From positions 1-17,389 of the forward strand of contig LSSN01003221.1 of assembly GCA_001970855.1 (NCBI GenBank): 17,389 bases of DNA. The letters run 5' to 3'. This DNA comes from Smittium culicis (Eukaryota; Kickxellomycota; Harpellomycetes; Harpellales; Legeriomycetaceae). A program made the position numbers and the translations under genes. Within the stretch, counting starts at the first letter, position 1; each line of letters starts with the position of its first letter. The notes beneath the pieces are model-generated. The model worked only from the letters and a program-made list of their open reading frames with translations, had not been told where the DNA came from and did not search any database. This document shows positions 1 through 9,210 of the stretch, in pieces.

Positions 1-2179
1 AATATTTGAATATATGACTAATTTTATATTAACTATTATTAATATACTATTATTCAACTCATGAGCTCGCGTAATAATTTTATGATATTTAAAATTAATT
101 ATAAATGTATTTTTTACTGTTATTTCATACTCAGCGATTGATATATTCGGTAAAAATATGTTTAAACTGTAGATATAGTTCTTTTTTGGACTATTTCAGC
201 TTTAAAATACTCAACTTAGAATCATCATAGTTAATGGTTTGTGCAAAAAAAATTAAATACTAAATAGAAAAAACTATATCTCTACTCAGATTCGCTTATG
301 CTTTTTTTAAATAATTTTAAAATTCTATAAGAATCATAAAATTTTAGTAATTATTATTTCGTTATATAAACACGTGCTCAAATTTTTTTGACAATTTCGT
401 TTATTTTTTTTAATAAATCATTAAATAAATGCGAAAATCTTCTAATCATATTTTTAATTGAAAATATGATAATAAAAATAATGAATAATTTATATAAATT
501 CATAATTATAATTTAACATTTTACATTCATTAAAGTGAAAAATAATACCTAGATTTTTTCTCAATTATTTAAAAAATCAAAAATTTATATAATTTTTGTA
601 AAAATCATTTCAGCTATATAACATATAATTTCGACCATCTTTTATATTTTCTTTTTTAGTTTACAGCTTAGATTTTAATATAATGATTCATATTCTATAA
701 GGAATTATATATTTAGTTATTACAATAGGTAATTTAGAATAAACCCGTATATATCTATAAATAATTTAATCGTATCATTTTATGTAATAATATGGTTAAT
801 AGAACTAATAAAACATTTTCAAAGCATTTTTGCCTAAAAAATAGTATTATCCTTTTAATTTTCAAATATTTCATTAAATAAGGTACAGTTTATAATATTT
901 TAAGAAATTTGACACATAATTTATTGAATATATACCAGTATGGATTTTTTAAAAAAAAATTGAATAACTAGCAATTAATTTAATTAGAATAGATAAATTT
1001 AGTCCGATTTTTTTCTCCAATAAATTAAAAGCATGTTTTGATTAATAAAAAGAGAGGTAAAATAGTTTTTATAAGATTACGAAATAAAAAATGTAGAAAG
1101 TAAACATAATATTTTATTTTCAATTTTGTTTCAGAAATTTTTCTTTATAAAATATTATATAGATTCTTCTTCAAACTAGTCCAAAAAATCTGATACTCTA
1201 AAGCTGAAAAGTACGATATATGTTCTCGAATAATTTAAATGTTAGCTTGTCTTTGAGATAGATTAAATTATATAAAAATTTATTTTTAATCGATAATATA
1301 ATTTTCTCATAGTTATAATCCTCATATTTTTTAAAATAATTCATTTCGCCATATAAGCTTTTAATTAAGTGAAATTTCTCTATAATAATTATTAAAAATT
1401 TTTTATTGTATTTTTATTATAAAAATATTTTCTAGCATAATTATACGGATTATATAAAATATGTAAACTAAAGTATCTTAATATTTCCTATTTTTATTTT
1501 CGAAAACCTAAAAATACATTAGCTATAAATTAATGTATAGTAAAAATATATTTAGAAATGAAGTTTTTTTACCACAAATAGTATTTGAATTATTTATATT
1601 TTTTTCGGAATATTATTAAGGAAAATTATTCTTATTACTGAAATTTTTTTACTTGAATTATTTTTTCCAAAGAAAAATGATGATTACTCTCTTACTTTCT
1701 TTATTGATGTGCTACCTATTATGGTTTATCTTTATTTTAAAAGTTATACAGTAATATTAAGCTAAAATTAATTTATTTTAATTGTGTTTTCTAAATCTAA
1801 ATTTTGTTCAAAAATCGAGAATGATTCTATTCATATACGCATAATATAGAATAAAAAATTCAATATCTAATATTTATTTAGGTGAACATGATTGATGCTG
1901 ACTTTCTCTAGTAAATAAGAAAAAATTGGGCTTGGATAGGCTAATTGAAAACTATAAAATTTTTTTAGGGTATTTTATTGCGAAAAATTAAGAGCAGAGA
2001 TTTTATTTTAATAAAAAAAAACTTGTATATCAAAACTCCCTCCAGATTTTTAAGTAGGAATAAACAACCCTTTTTATTCTAAATATTGTAAGTCTTATTC
2101 AGTAAAGGTAATACTAAAAAAAAAAGCCTCAATGAGGAAACTAAAGGACTTTTAGTTTATTTAATAGATTTATAAAGGG
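1..2179. other. Gene-free AT-rich region
   Basis: No open frame of useful length and no recognisable protein family appears on either strand. The stretch is dominated by A/T runs with frequent stops in all frames. No TTAA-flanked element, tRNA-like structure or tandem array could be made out. It may contain transposon remains too decayed to see by eye. Confidence 0.6.
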
Positions 2180-2422
2180 TTAATATATGTTGTATGTGAA
2201 TGTGATCCTTTTTTGAAGATTCGTGATCCCTATGCGATTGTGATCATAATAGTTCTAGTTGGCTAAATCTCCAATTTATTTTAGAATCTAGTAGAAAATA
2301 AAAACCAATTGATATTTTTGATTAACTTTATAATGGCGAATAAAATTATGTTAATTCCATTTCCTATTGGAGGATTCTGATTGAAGGGAGCGCTTTTAAG
2401 CGCAATGAGTTATAGTTTATAT

Positions 2423-2610
2423 CTCTATCCCGAAAAGTAGTACGTTTTTTTCTGCCAAATCGAGCCAATTGATTTCGATAAAAATATTTTAATTTCAGAT
2501 ATTATATATCATTGGCTTAAAAGATTTTTACAGCAAATAATACAATTTCTTTTAAATACAAACGAATGATTAAATTTGGTTTTTTTTTAAAAGTGTTAGA
2601 CGGGAATGGG
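2423..2610 (-). mobile_element. Small TTAA-type element, copy 1 (left arm of palindrome)
   Basis: This is a 188-bp copy in minus orientation (the reference is the copy at 15161-15349). It starts CTCTATCCCG and ends CGGGAATGGG, both close to the family termini. An internal CAGCAAATA and a stretch resembling the family's GATTCGTTTA region are recognisable. The outer flank is ATAT and the inner flank ATAA, so the TTAA target is not cleanly kept. It is embedded in the large inverted repeat and faces copy 2. Confidence 0.7.
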
Positions 2611-2636
2611 ATAAAGTCGATTAAAAAAATTAGTCA

Positions 2637-2792
2637 ATTTGTTCCCGTTCAACACTCTTTAAAACAATTTTATTATTTGTTATCAATTTTAATTATACCA
2701 ATACTTCTTAAAGCCTTGGAATTAAAAAATTTTAATTGAGCGCAGTATGCTATTTCTCGTGGGTCAAAAACATACTACTTATCGGGATAGGG
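2637..2792 (+). mobile_element. Small TTAA-type element, copy 2 (right arm of palindrome)
   Basis: This copy of about 156 bp reads in plus orientation. It opens with a damaged terminus followed by TTCCCGTTCAACACTCTTTA, and it ends CGGGATAGGG. It is shorter than the family because roughly 35 bp are missing after the first 30 bp, where the GATTCGTTTA block normally sits. The block GCCTTGGAATTAAA is well kept. Its last 25 bp share derived changes with copy 1, but the interior differs much more. Confidence 0.7.
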
Positions 2793-3038
2793 ATATAAAC
2801 TATAAATCCTTGCGCTTAAAAGCGCTCCCTTCAATCAGAATCCTCCAATAGGAAATGGAATATAACATAATCTCATTCGCCATTATAAAGTTAATCAAAA
2901 ATATCAATTGGTTTTTATTTTCTACTAGATTATAAAAAAAATTGGAGATTTATCCAATTAGAGCTATTAGGATCACAATCAAATAGGGATCACGAATCTT
3001 CAAAAAAGGATCACATCCACATACAACATATATATTAA

Positions 3039-4199
3039 TATAGACAAATAATTAACAAATAAAAATAGACTAGCATATAGGTAATTAATTCAAAGGTATG
3101 AATAGTTTAGGTCCGAATATGAAATGAATGATTCTAGGCTAATTTTCAGGTCTAATGACAATATTGAAAATATCTAAATTTTTTATGTTATTTAATTCAT
3201 AATTTTATGATGTCACACTCTTATTTGTGGGTTACATAGCCTCTTTATTTACGAAAAAAGTGATTTTTTTATTCATAAAATTTTATATACGATTAAAAGT
3301 AGAACCTTTAATTAATTTGAAAAGCTTATAAATTAAAAAAGATTTTTAAGTGTTAAAAAAACATAAAACCTAGTTCTGAAAACCCTTTTTGATTTATAGC
3401 TTCGTAGTGTGAAGCTAACCCCGGGTTTAATCTGTAAACCTAGAGGTGATATAAAATAAAATAAAATAAAAAAATATAAAACAAAAAAAAAGCTATTAGA
3501 AAAATATAAAATGGAAAAAAGAATAAAAAGATAGCAATACGATAAAATAAAAAAAATTTATGCCTTCAGAGGGTATTTCCTTAAGTCTAAAGTCTTGCAA
3601 TTTAAATTAGATCTACCATTTAATGAATATAGTTATTTAGATATACAAATATGAATAAAATAATAAAATTCAGTTAATTCGAAATACCCAGCAAAAAAAA
3701 AAATTTATACCAATAATAAATATTCATAAAATTTTAAAATATCTTACATTTTTTAATTTAGCTCGAAGAATTTGCAAATTAGTTGTGCATTTCGATATCA
3801 GTGAGTTATTTTTTAACTCATATAAAGTTTCTTAATCAAAATTAAAATGATCTATAATAAGCTATTTTGAATTAATCGAGCTATTATTAAATTACTTAGT
3901 TATTTCAGAATTAAAGCGTTTACTAACCCTTATTCGGCAAAATATAGTTTATAATTTTAGTCTTCAATATAAAATATTAAAAAAATATTCAATTAAATTT
4001 AAATAATAGCTGATTATTTCCCGGTTAGCTAGAAAACAACATTTAATTATAAAAAATAAAATTTTAAATAGCAATATATCAAACTAACACCGAGAAAAAT
4101 AAAAATAATGGCAATGATATATTCTAATTTCAAACTAACCATTCACTTATTAACAATAATAGCCAAAAATAATATATATTTCCAATTATATTTAGTAAT
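3039..4199. other. Gene-free low-complexity region with ATAAA repeats
   Basis: No coding frame could be supported. A short run of ATAAA units lies at about 3451-3470, inside a longer A-rich stretch to about 3540. A small hairpin AGCTTC-GTAGTGT-GAAGCT occurs at about 3401-3419. The rest is unstructured AT-rich DNA. Confidence 0.55.
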
Positions 4200-4388
4200 A
4201 TTGCAATCGTGATCTACACCTTTAAAAAGTGAATTTATTAATTCGCTTTTAAGCTAGAAGTAATTTTAGTATTTGAAGCTATTCTAAAATATATTTATAA
4301 ATGATTGATTTTCGTTTTTATAATTTTTTTATTTAATCTATTTTTTTAGATTTGGTAGGTAAAAAATAGTACACAGCCTGGTGAAGGG
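4200..4388 (+). mobile_element. Small TTAA-type element, decayed copy 3
   Basis: This is a degraded copy of about 189 bp in plus orientation. Its 3' part (GGTAGGTAAAAAATAGT followed by ACAGCCTGGTGAAGGG) lines up with the family end TGGGTCAAAAATAGTCTACC-GCCCGGGAAAGGG. Its 5' part keeps CACCTTTAAAAAGTG and AATTTATTAATTCGCTTTTA, which match the family's CACTCTTTAAAAAT and ATTTATTGATTCGTTTATG. The left terminus is barely recognisable and the flanks are not TTAA. It is older than the copies near 15-17 kb. Confidence 0.55.
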
Positions 4389-4513
4389 ATATATAAGTGA
4401 AAATATTATAGCATAGTATCACGTAGCAAAAATTTTTTAATTTTAAAATATATTTTAATTAAACGCCAAAAGCATTAAATTATTTAAAAAAAACACATTT
4501 TAATAAAACTAAA

Positions 4514-5590
4514 ATGCTTCAAAATATATTATCTTTTCGAAACGCTACTGAAAATTCTGAAAAAGAAGCAATTTTAGAAACTAATAATGCTGTTTATTAT
4601 CCAAGTGACAATCAATATTAAGAGCTAAAATTATACAACTAGATAGAGAAAGCTTTAATGACTTATAATTATTAACTGAGCTTAGTCCAATTTTATTTGA
4701 GTAAATTTATGCTGTATATTAAAAAAAATTATATAGGCCGAAAAAAGCCGCAGAAGAAGGTCAAAAATTCAGCCAAAAGATAAATTATTAATTCTATACA
4801 CATAATTACGGAATTATTTTAAATTTGAAAAGCTTGGCCGAGATTTTAATCTTTCTGGACCTGCTGTTAGCAAGTTAATACATGCAACTACTAAGGAAAT
4901 TAAAGAATTTTTAGTAAATAAATATTTTTTCCCAATAAAAAAGCATCAAAAAATTTCACAGTTTAGCGTAATTCATAAAATTTTTGATGTAGAATTAATA
5001 ATAGATTTTACTGTGTTTTTTATAAACAGGTCCACTGGGTCATTTCAAGACGAAAAGACATTTTTTTATGGTAAATACCACCGATACTGTGTAAAAAGTG
5101 TAGTTACGGTAATTCCAGATGACCGCTGCGCATACTATAGTATTATTTATGGAGGTTCAGTTCATGATACAACCGTTTCAAGCACTATTGACAGAAAATA
5201 CAAAGAATTTTTAATGAAATCTCAATCTGATTATAAATTTCAGGACTCGGAGGTATTTGACGAATGATCCGTAATGGCTGATAAAGGATATTTAGGGTTA
5301 AATAAAAAAAATTAGGGTAGTGGTTCCAAATAAATTAAACCAAAGAACTGCTTCGGTAAGCCATTCCAAAATTCAAACAGAATCGCCTTACTTTCAATCA
5401 AATTATACTAGCCAGCCACTGAAGGATTTAGAATAAAATATTCATAATGGGATAATAATAGTAGAATTTTTTTTTTTTGGCTAAAAAAGAAATTTTCTGT
5501 GATGAGAGAAGCATACAGAGGATTTTAGATAAGCCTCCAGACCATTTCAGATATATTTATAGCTTTGATAATCTCGTCATAGGCAAAAGC
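4514..5590 (+). pseudogene. Broken PIF/Harbinger-type transposase
   Basis: This is the remnant of a cut-and-paste transposase of the PIF/Harbinger superfamily (DDE_Tnp_4 fold). A possible start codon is at 4514. The main open stretch runs from about 4806 to 5267. It contains a helix-turn-helix-like FNLSGPAVSKLI, a first Asp in LIIDFT (codon 5004) and a second in GGSVHDTT (codon 5166). Past a stop at 5265 it continues with MADKGYLGL (Asp codon 5280). After a frame change in the A-run at about 5304-5312 it continues with VVVPNKLNQR. A VEFFFF segment (Glu codon 5464) and then WLKKKFSVMREAYRG complete the DDE region, and a further frame change lies in a 12-T run at 5467-5478. Additional stops are at 5434 and 5526. 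The N-terminal part (4621-4800) is also shredded. It cannot encode an active enzyme. No terminal repeats or target duplication were identified. The family call rests on remembered motif layout. Confidence 0.7.
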
Positions 5591-5687
5591 CTATTAATAG
5601 ATAAAGATGCTAAGTGTAATGACTCATTAAATTTTAAAAAATTTGAATTTTCCGAAAAAAAATAAGGAAAAAAGAAGAAAAGATAAG

Positions 5688-5780
5688 ATGAGTTTACAAA
5701 AACGGCTCGATGTTTTTGGTATCTTCCACAAAAATGGTCTAGGACCAATAAAAAAAATAAAAAGCTATTTATCAATTTAA
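5688..5780 (+). pseudogene. Possible Tc1/mariner transposase fragment
   Basis: An open stretch from ATG 5688 to the stop at 5778 encodes a peptide containing VFGIFHKNGLGPIKKI. This resembles the segment after the first catalytic Asp in Tc1/mariner transposases, typically VWGCF..NGVGPL..I. It is about 30 codons long and is followed by stops. No DNAPxH motif with the second Asp follows. It could be a separate insertion beside the Harbinger remnant, or a chance resemblance in AT-rich DNA. Confidence 0.3.
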
Positions 5781-7128
5781 CTTACCAGGAAAATTAGCTA
5801 ATATACTAAATTGAAAGTTTTTGGATAGATAAAAATAAATAGAATTTCTTCGGAAATAGATAGCATTGACACTGATTCGCCAGCTTCACAAATTCATGAA
5901 TTTAATCTCGAAAAATAATAAAAAATTTTTTTACTATAATTTATTTATTTATTTATTTAATAGCTAAAGTTTTTTAGTTTATCAGAAATTTTTTTAAACT
6001 GATAAATATAAAAAAAATAACAATATCAAAAATTCAATAATTTACTTTTTTAATTATTTTATTTATATTATTTTTACTTTTAATGAATTTTTAGTTAAAT
6101 AAATCGCACTATTATAATTTTATTAAATAATTGAACGATTGATAACTTTTATGATTATTATTAAGCGTGAATTTAATTTGAAACTTTATATTTATAGTCC
6201 AATCAGTATAAACTTTTAGATCTATATATCTAAATTTATAAAATTTCCCATAAGAGATATAAAGCGAGAAAATACTAACCTTTTAAACAAAATTTAAATA
6301 TTATCAATACATTAAAATTGCATTCGATGTATTTTATCGTAAGTTTTATAGATACATCAATAAATAATTGTTTGAAATAAAAAAAAATACTTTGACTAGA
6401 TTAATTGGAAAGTCTGGTAGTAAATTTAAGAGCGTTTATTTTAAAGTGATAATAAATTTTTGTCTTAAATTTCCTCAGAAAAAAGTGAAAAAAGCTTTTA
6501 TATATTTATTTGATTCTTTTTTCATTATAAATTTAGTTAAACTATTATTGAATCGTGTTTCAACAGAAGAGAGTCCTTGAATTTTCTAGAATCATAGTAG
6601 TTTAATTAGATAATAAAAAATTTTATTTCTTAAAATGAACTAAATTGTATGGTATATTGTTGTTTTATCATTGAATTAATGTTTTTTATATCATTATTTG
6701 ATAAATTTAAATAAAAATATTTTTTAACTTTCATTTCAAAGTATTATTTAAAAAAAAAATAACAGTTTTCTATAAAATACATATAGAAAAATTTCTATTG
6801 AACAAAGTAAATAAACTACAGCTATCATAGCAAAATCCAGTATTTCAGATGGAGAATTAATATGTTTTTTTATCACACTACACATTCATTTGAAATTGTG
6901 TTATTTTAAATAGAGATATTCAAATTTTTTAAATCAAAATCTATTTTTTTTGTCTTAGAATTTATTAAACAAAATTTAAAATTATAAAAAAAACTATTAA
7001 AAAATATTAAGGAAGTTAAAAACATTTTATAAGAATAATTTTTCAACTGACTCCTCTCCGCCGCTCTAACGCTTCATAACCACTGAGCATTTATTCAATG
7101 GGCTTTGCTTTTGATAAGAGGGATTTAA
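5781..7128. other. Gene-free region between transposon relics and the ETF-alpha side
   Basis: No gene could be supported. A short TTTA tandem repeat lies at about 5940-5959. An open stretch with no good start codon covers 6368-6580, but its composition is that expected of AT-rich noncoding DNA. The stretch 7050-7120 is slightly richer in G+C than its surroundings and has no recognisable content. Confidence 0.55.
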
Positions 7129-7317
7129 CCCTTTCAAGTTTAACGCTCTTTTAGCAGAAAAATTTTATGATTCGTTTATGATTTAAAATCAAATATATTA
7201 TTTGCTGTTTAACTTCAGTATACCAATAATTATTAAAGTCTCGGAATTAAAGTATTATACTTGAGAATAATTAGTTAATTTTTGAAGATCAAATATAGTC
7301 TCCCGTCTGTGAACAGG
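7129..7317 (+). mobile_element. Small TTAA-type element, copy 4 (upstream of ETF-alpha)
   Basis: This 189-bp copy has intact TTAA on both sides (7125-7128 and 7318-7321). It begins CCCTTTCAAG and ends near CTGTGAACAGG, so the left end is close to the family terminus while the right end is eroded. Internal family blocks are clear: ATTCGTTTATGATTTA, TATTATTTGCTG and CTCGGAATTAAAGTA. It lies about 350 bp upstream of the ETF-alpha start codon, in the same orientation as that gene. Confidence 0.85.
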
Positions 7318-7321
7318 TTAA

Positions 7322-7669
7322 CTTGATGTGGTGCTTCAAATTGATTATCACATGAGAACTATTGGCATTTAAAGGTTGCTGATTTTTAATAATGGCTTGT
7401 GAAGTAATGGGCCAATAATACGTCTAACTTCTCTGTGCTTATGGGCTTTAAGCGCACAGAGAAAATTAGGCAAAATACTATCGGGCCAATCGTACTCTTA
7501 TCAGCTTTAGCAGCCCCAAAGCGCGAAATAGCCCGTTTTAGCGATAGTTTTGATTAGATTAAAGTAAGAAAGTTTTAACAGGTTAAATTTATTATCACAG
7601 TTTATTATCTTGCTTAGTTTTTTAGTGCTTGCCTCTTAGCTGTATTCATATAAGCAAAAATACTTCACG
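7322..7669 (+). promoter_or_regulatory. Upstream region of the ETF-alpha gene with a stem-loop
   Basis: This gene-free stretch should hold the ETF-alpha promoter. Its G+C content rises between about 7400 and 7550. An imperfect stem of about 15 bp pairs CTAACTTCTCTGTGC (7424-7438) with GCACAGAGAAAATTAG (7454-7469) around a 15-nt loop. Two direct copies of GGGCCAAT lie near 7409 and 7483. No TATA box or transcription start can be fixed by eye. The promoter role is inferred only from position. Confidence 0.35.
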
Positions 7670-9129
7670 ATGATCTCAAGACTATTTAAAAGCTCTGGTT
7701 TTATATCACCAAGAATATCTCTATCCAAGGTAGGATATAGAAAATCTTTTTTTTTTATATCTTACAATAGTAAAAATTACGGTTTATTCTATCCCAAAAG
7801 TCTGATTAGCTGCGATTAAATATTCTTTATTTTTATTATAGAATCTAACCTCTAGATTTCTTTCGCGAAATTTCGAGAACAGAGCTAGCTTGTCTTCTTT
7901 AGTATTCATTGAACACAAAGATAAAAAGATCGATAATGCTACTCTTAGCACCATCACTGCTGCCAAGCAGCTTGGAGGAGAAGTTTCTGCTATTGTTGCA
8001 GGAAGTGATGCCTCAGAAGTCGCAACTGCAGTCTCGAAATTAAATGGTGTTGATAAAGTATATGTTGCTAACAACGCTGTTTTTGACAATAACCATGCTG
8101 AAGCAATTTCACCCCTTTTGCTCGCTGTACAGAAGCAGATAAACTCTACCCACGTTTTAGCTTCACATTCTTCTGTCGGTAAAAGAGTGATCCCAAGACT
8201 TGCCGCCAAATTAGATGTTCAACAAATCTCTGATATTACTGGAATTCAAAACGAATCAACCTTCACTAGACCAATCTATGCAGGTAATTTTCTAATCTTT
8301 CCCAAACTTTTTTTTTTTTTGGTTTACTTTCCCTTCACGCCAACTCTTAACTTTTATTTACTTTTTTATCGCTTTAGGAAATGCAAATGAAACAGTAGAA
8401 TCTACAGATTCCATCAAGCTCATCACCGTAAGAAATACTGCATTTACACCAGCTGAAAACAAGGATTCTGCTTCTTCAATTGAGGATGTAAACTCTCCTG
8501 ATGTTCAAGGTATTAAATGAATGAATGAATACTTAATATAAAAAATACCTTTTTTTAATTTTATTGAATTTTTTTTGTTATTTTCTATTTATTTTTAACT
8601 AGTTAAAAGCAAATGGATCAAAGAAGAGGTTTCTAAAGGCGATAGACCAGATTTAAGCTCTGCTAAAATTGTTGTCTCTGGAGGTAGAGCTGTTAAGAGC
8701 GCCGAAGGATTTAAACTTATTCAAGACTTAGCTGACAAACTTGGAGCCGGAGGTACTGTTGTTTTACTTATAATAATACTTTATCTAGTTAAAAATTTGT
8801 TCTATACAATTTATCTACATTTTTATCCTAATTTTTTTGCTACATCTTGTTTTCCTTAATATTTTTTAGTTGGCGCATCAAGAGCTGCTGTAGATGCTGG
8901 TTACTGTGATAACTCTTTGCAAGTAGGACAAACAGGAAAAATTATTGCTCCAGAGCTTTATATTGCTGTTGGTATTTCTGGTGCTATTCAGCACTTGGCA
9001 GGAATGAAAGACTCAAAGGTTATCGTTTCAATCAATAAAGACCCTGACGCACCTATTTTCCAAATTTCAGACTACTCGCTAGTTGGTGATTTGTTCCAAA
9101 TACTTCCAGAACTCACTCAAAAAGCTTAA
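7670..9129 (+). CDS. ETFA: Electron transfer flavoprotein alpha subunit, mitochondrial (five exons)
   Basis: This subunit of the mitochondrial ETF heterodimer holds FAD and passes electrons from acyl-CoA and related dehydrogenases to ETF-ubiquinone oxidoreductase. The exons are 7670-7729, 7842-8283, 8378-8509, 8603-8752 and 8870-9129. They join in frame to 347 residues, close to the 333 of the human protein. The start is the first ATG after an in-frame stop at 7637 and has A at -3. Residues 1-35 are rich in Arg/Ser with almost no acid, as in a mitochondrial presequence. The N-terminal domain carries [11 protein letters not shown] and PRLAAKLDV. The C-terminal FAD domain carries VVSGGR (Arg240), [10 protein letters not shown] (Ser265, Arg266), VGQTGK (Gln282, Thr283), GISGAIQH (Ser298, His303) and NKDPDAPIF. 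These are the flavin-contacting positions known from human ETF-alpha at a constant offset of 17. The partner ETF-beta gene is not in the window. The identification is secure; exon ends rest on frame continuity and homology. Confidence 0.96.
7730..7841 (+). other. ETF-alpha intron 1
   Basis: This 112-nt GT-AG intron is phase 0, opens GTAGGA and interrupts the targeting presequence after codon 20. A CTGAT that could act as a branch site lies about 40 nt before the acceptor. The acceptor is preceded by TTTTTATTAT. Confidence 0.85.
8284..8377 (+). other. ETF-alpha intron 2
   Basis: This 94-nt phase-1 intron opens GTAATT and ends GCTTTAG. A likely branch site CTTAAC lies about 26 nt before the acceptor. 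Splicing restores the conserved IYAGNA block; reading through instead gives unrelated residues. Confidence 0.92.
8510..8602 (+). other. ETF-alpha intron 3
   Basis: This 93-nt phase-1 intron opens GTATTA and ends TTAACTAG. An in-frame TGA occurs within the first 12 nt, so unspliced message would stop there. It contains a short ATGA tandem (AAATGAATGAATGAAT). Confidence 0.9.
8753..8869 (+). other. ETF-alpha intron 4
   Basis: This 117-nt phase-1 intron opens GTACTG and ends TATTTTTTAG. Branch-like TCCTAAT and CCTTAAT motifs lie in its last 50 nt. It divides the FAD-binding domain just before [10 protein letters not shown]. Confidence 0.92.
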
Positions 9130-9204
9130 ACTAAATGTATATCATTTTTAATCTAATGCCATGATAATCATCTTTATTTATTTTTTGCTTTTTTATCGTT
9201 CTTA

Positions 9205-9210
9205 AATAAA
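9205..9210 (+). terminator. Polyadenylation signal of ETF-alpha
   Basis: A canonical AATAAA lies 75 nt after the stop codon, within the usual distance for a 3' end, and is followed by mixed AT-rich sequence. In DNA this AT-rich the hexamer also arises by chance, so position is the main support. Confidence 0.45.

Larger units (their letters stand above)
2180..3038. repeat. Large inverted repeat (foldback structure)
   Basis: The segment 2180-2422 returns as its reverse complement at 2793-3038, with about 93 percent identity by eye and a few 1-2 nt indels. Both ends begin with TTAATATAT and the motif TTGTATGTG. The arms share GTGATCC repeats, a TCCTATTGGAGGA block and a short hairpin GCGCTT-TT-AAGCGC. 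Between the arms lie two oppositely oriented copies of the small CCCTTTCCCG element (2423-2610 and about 2637-2792) and a centre of about 26 bp, so the whole 859-bp unit can fold on itself. There is no coding capacity. It could be a foldback-type transposon, a non-autonomous element with long terminal inverted repeats, or an inverted duplication of one arm plus its element. The TTAA at each outer end may be a target duplication or chance. Confidence 0.85.

Noticed and set aside
5477..5665. Plus-strand open frame containing IFCDERSIQR, which could be read as the first catalytic block of a Tc1/mariner transposase.
   Set aside because: The other frame over the same bases (WLKKKFSVMREAYRG, then ISDIFIALI) fits the C-terminal region of the Harbinger remnant and continues its order of motifs, so this frame is more likely a shadow. 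It is not fully excluded, because the mariner-like scrap follows 180 bp later at a plausible distance.
6368..6580. 70-codon open stretch with LIGKSGSKFKSV, resembling the GxxG loop of a KH domain.
   Set aside because: It has no ATG at its start and its composition is that expected of AT-rich noncoding DNA. Nothing else of the KH fold is visible, and stop-free runs of this length are expected by chance here.
7784..8209. 141-codon minus-strand open frame.
   Set aside because: It is the reverse shadow of ETF-alpha exon 2 and crosses intron 1.
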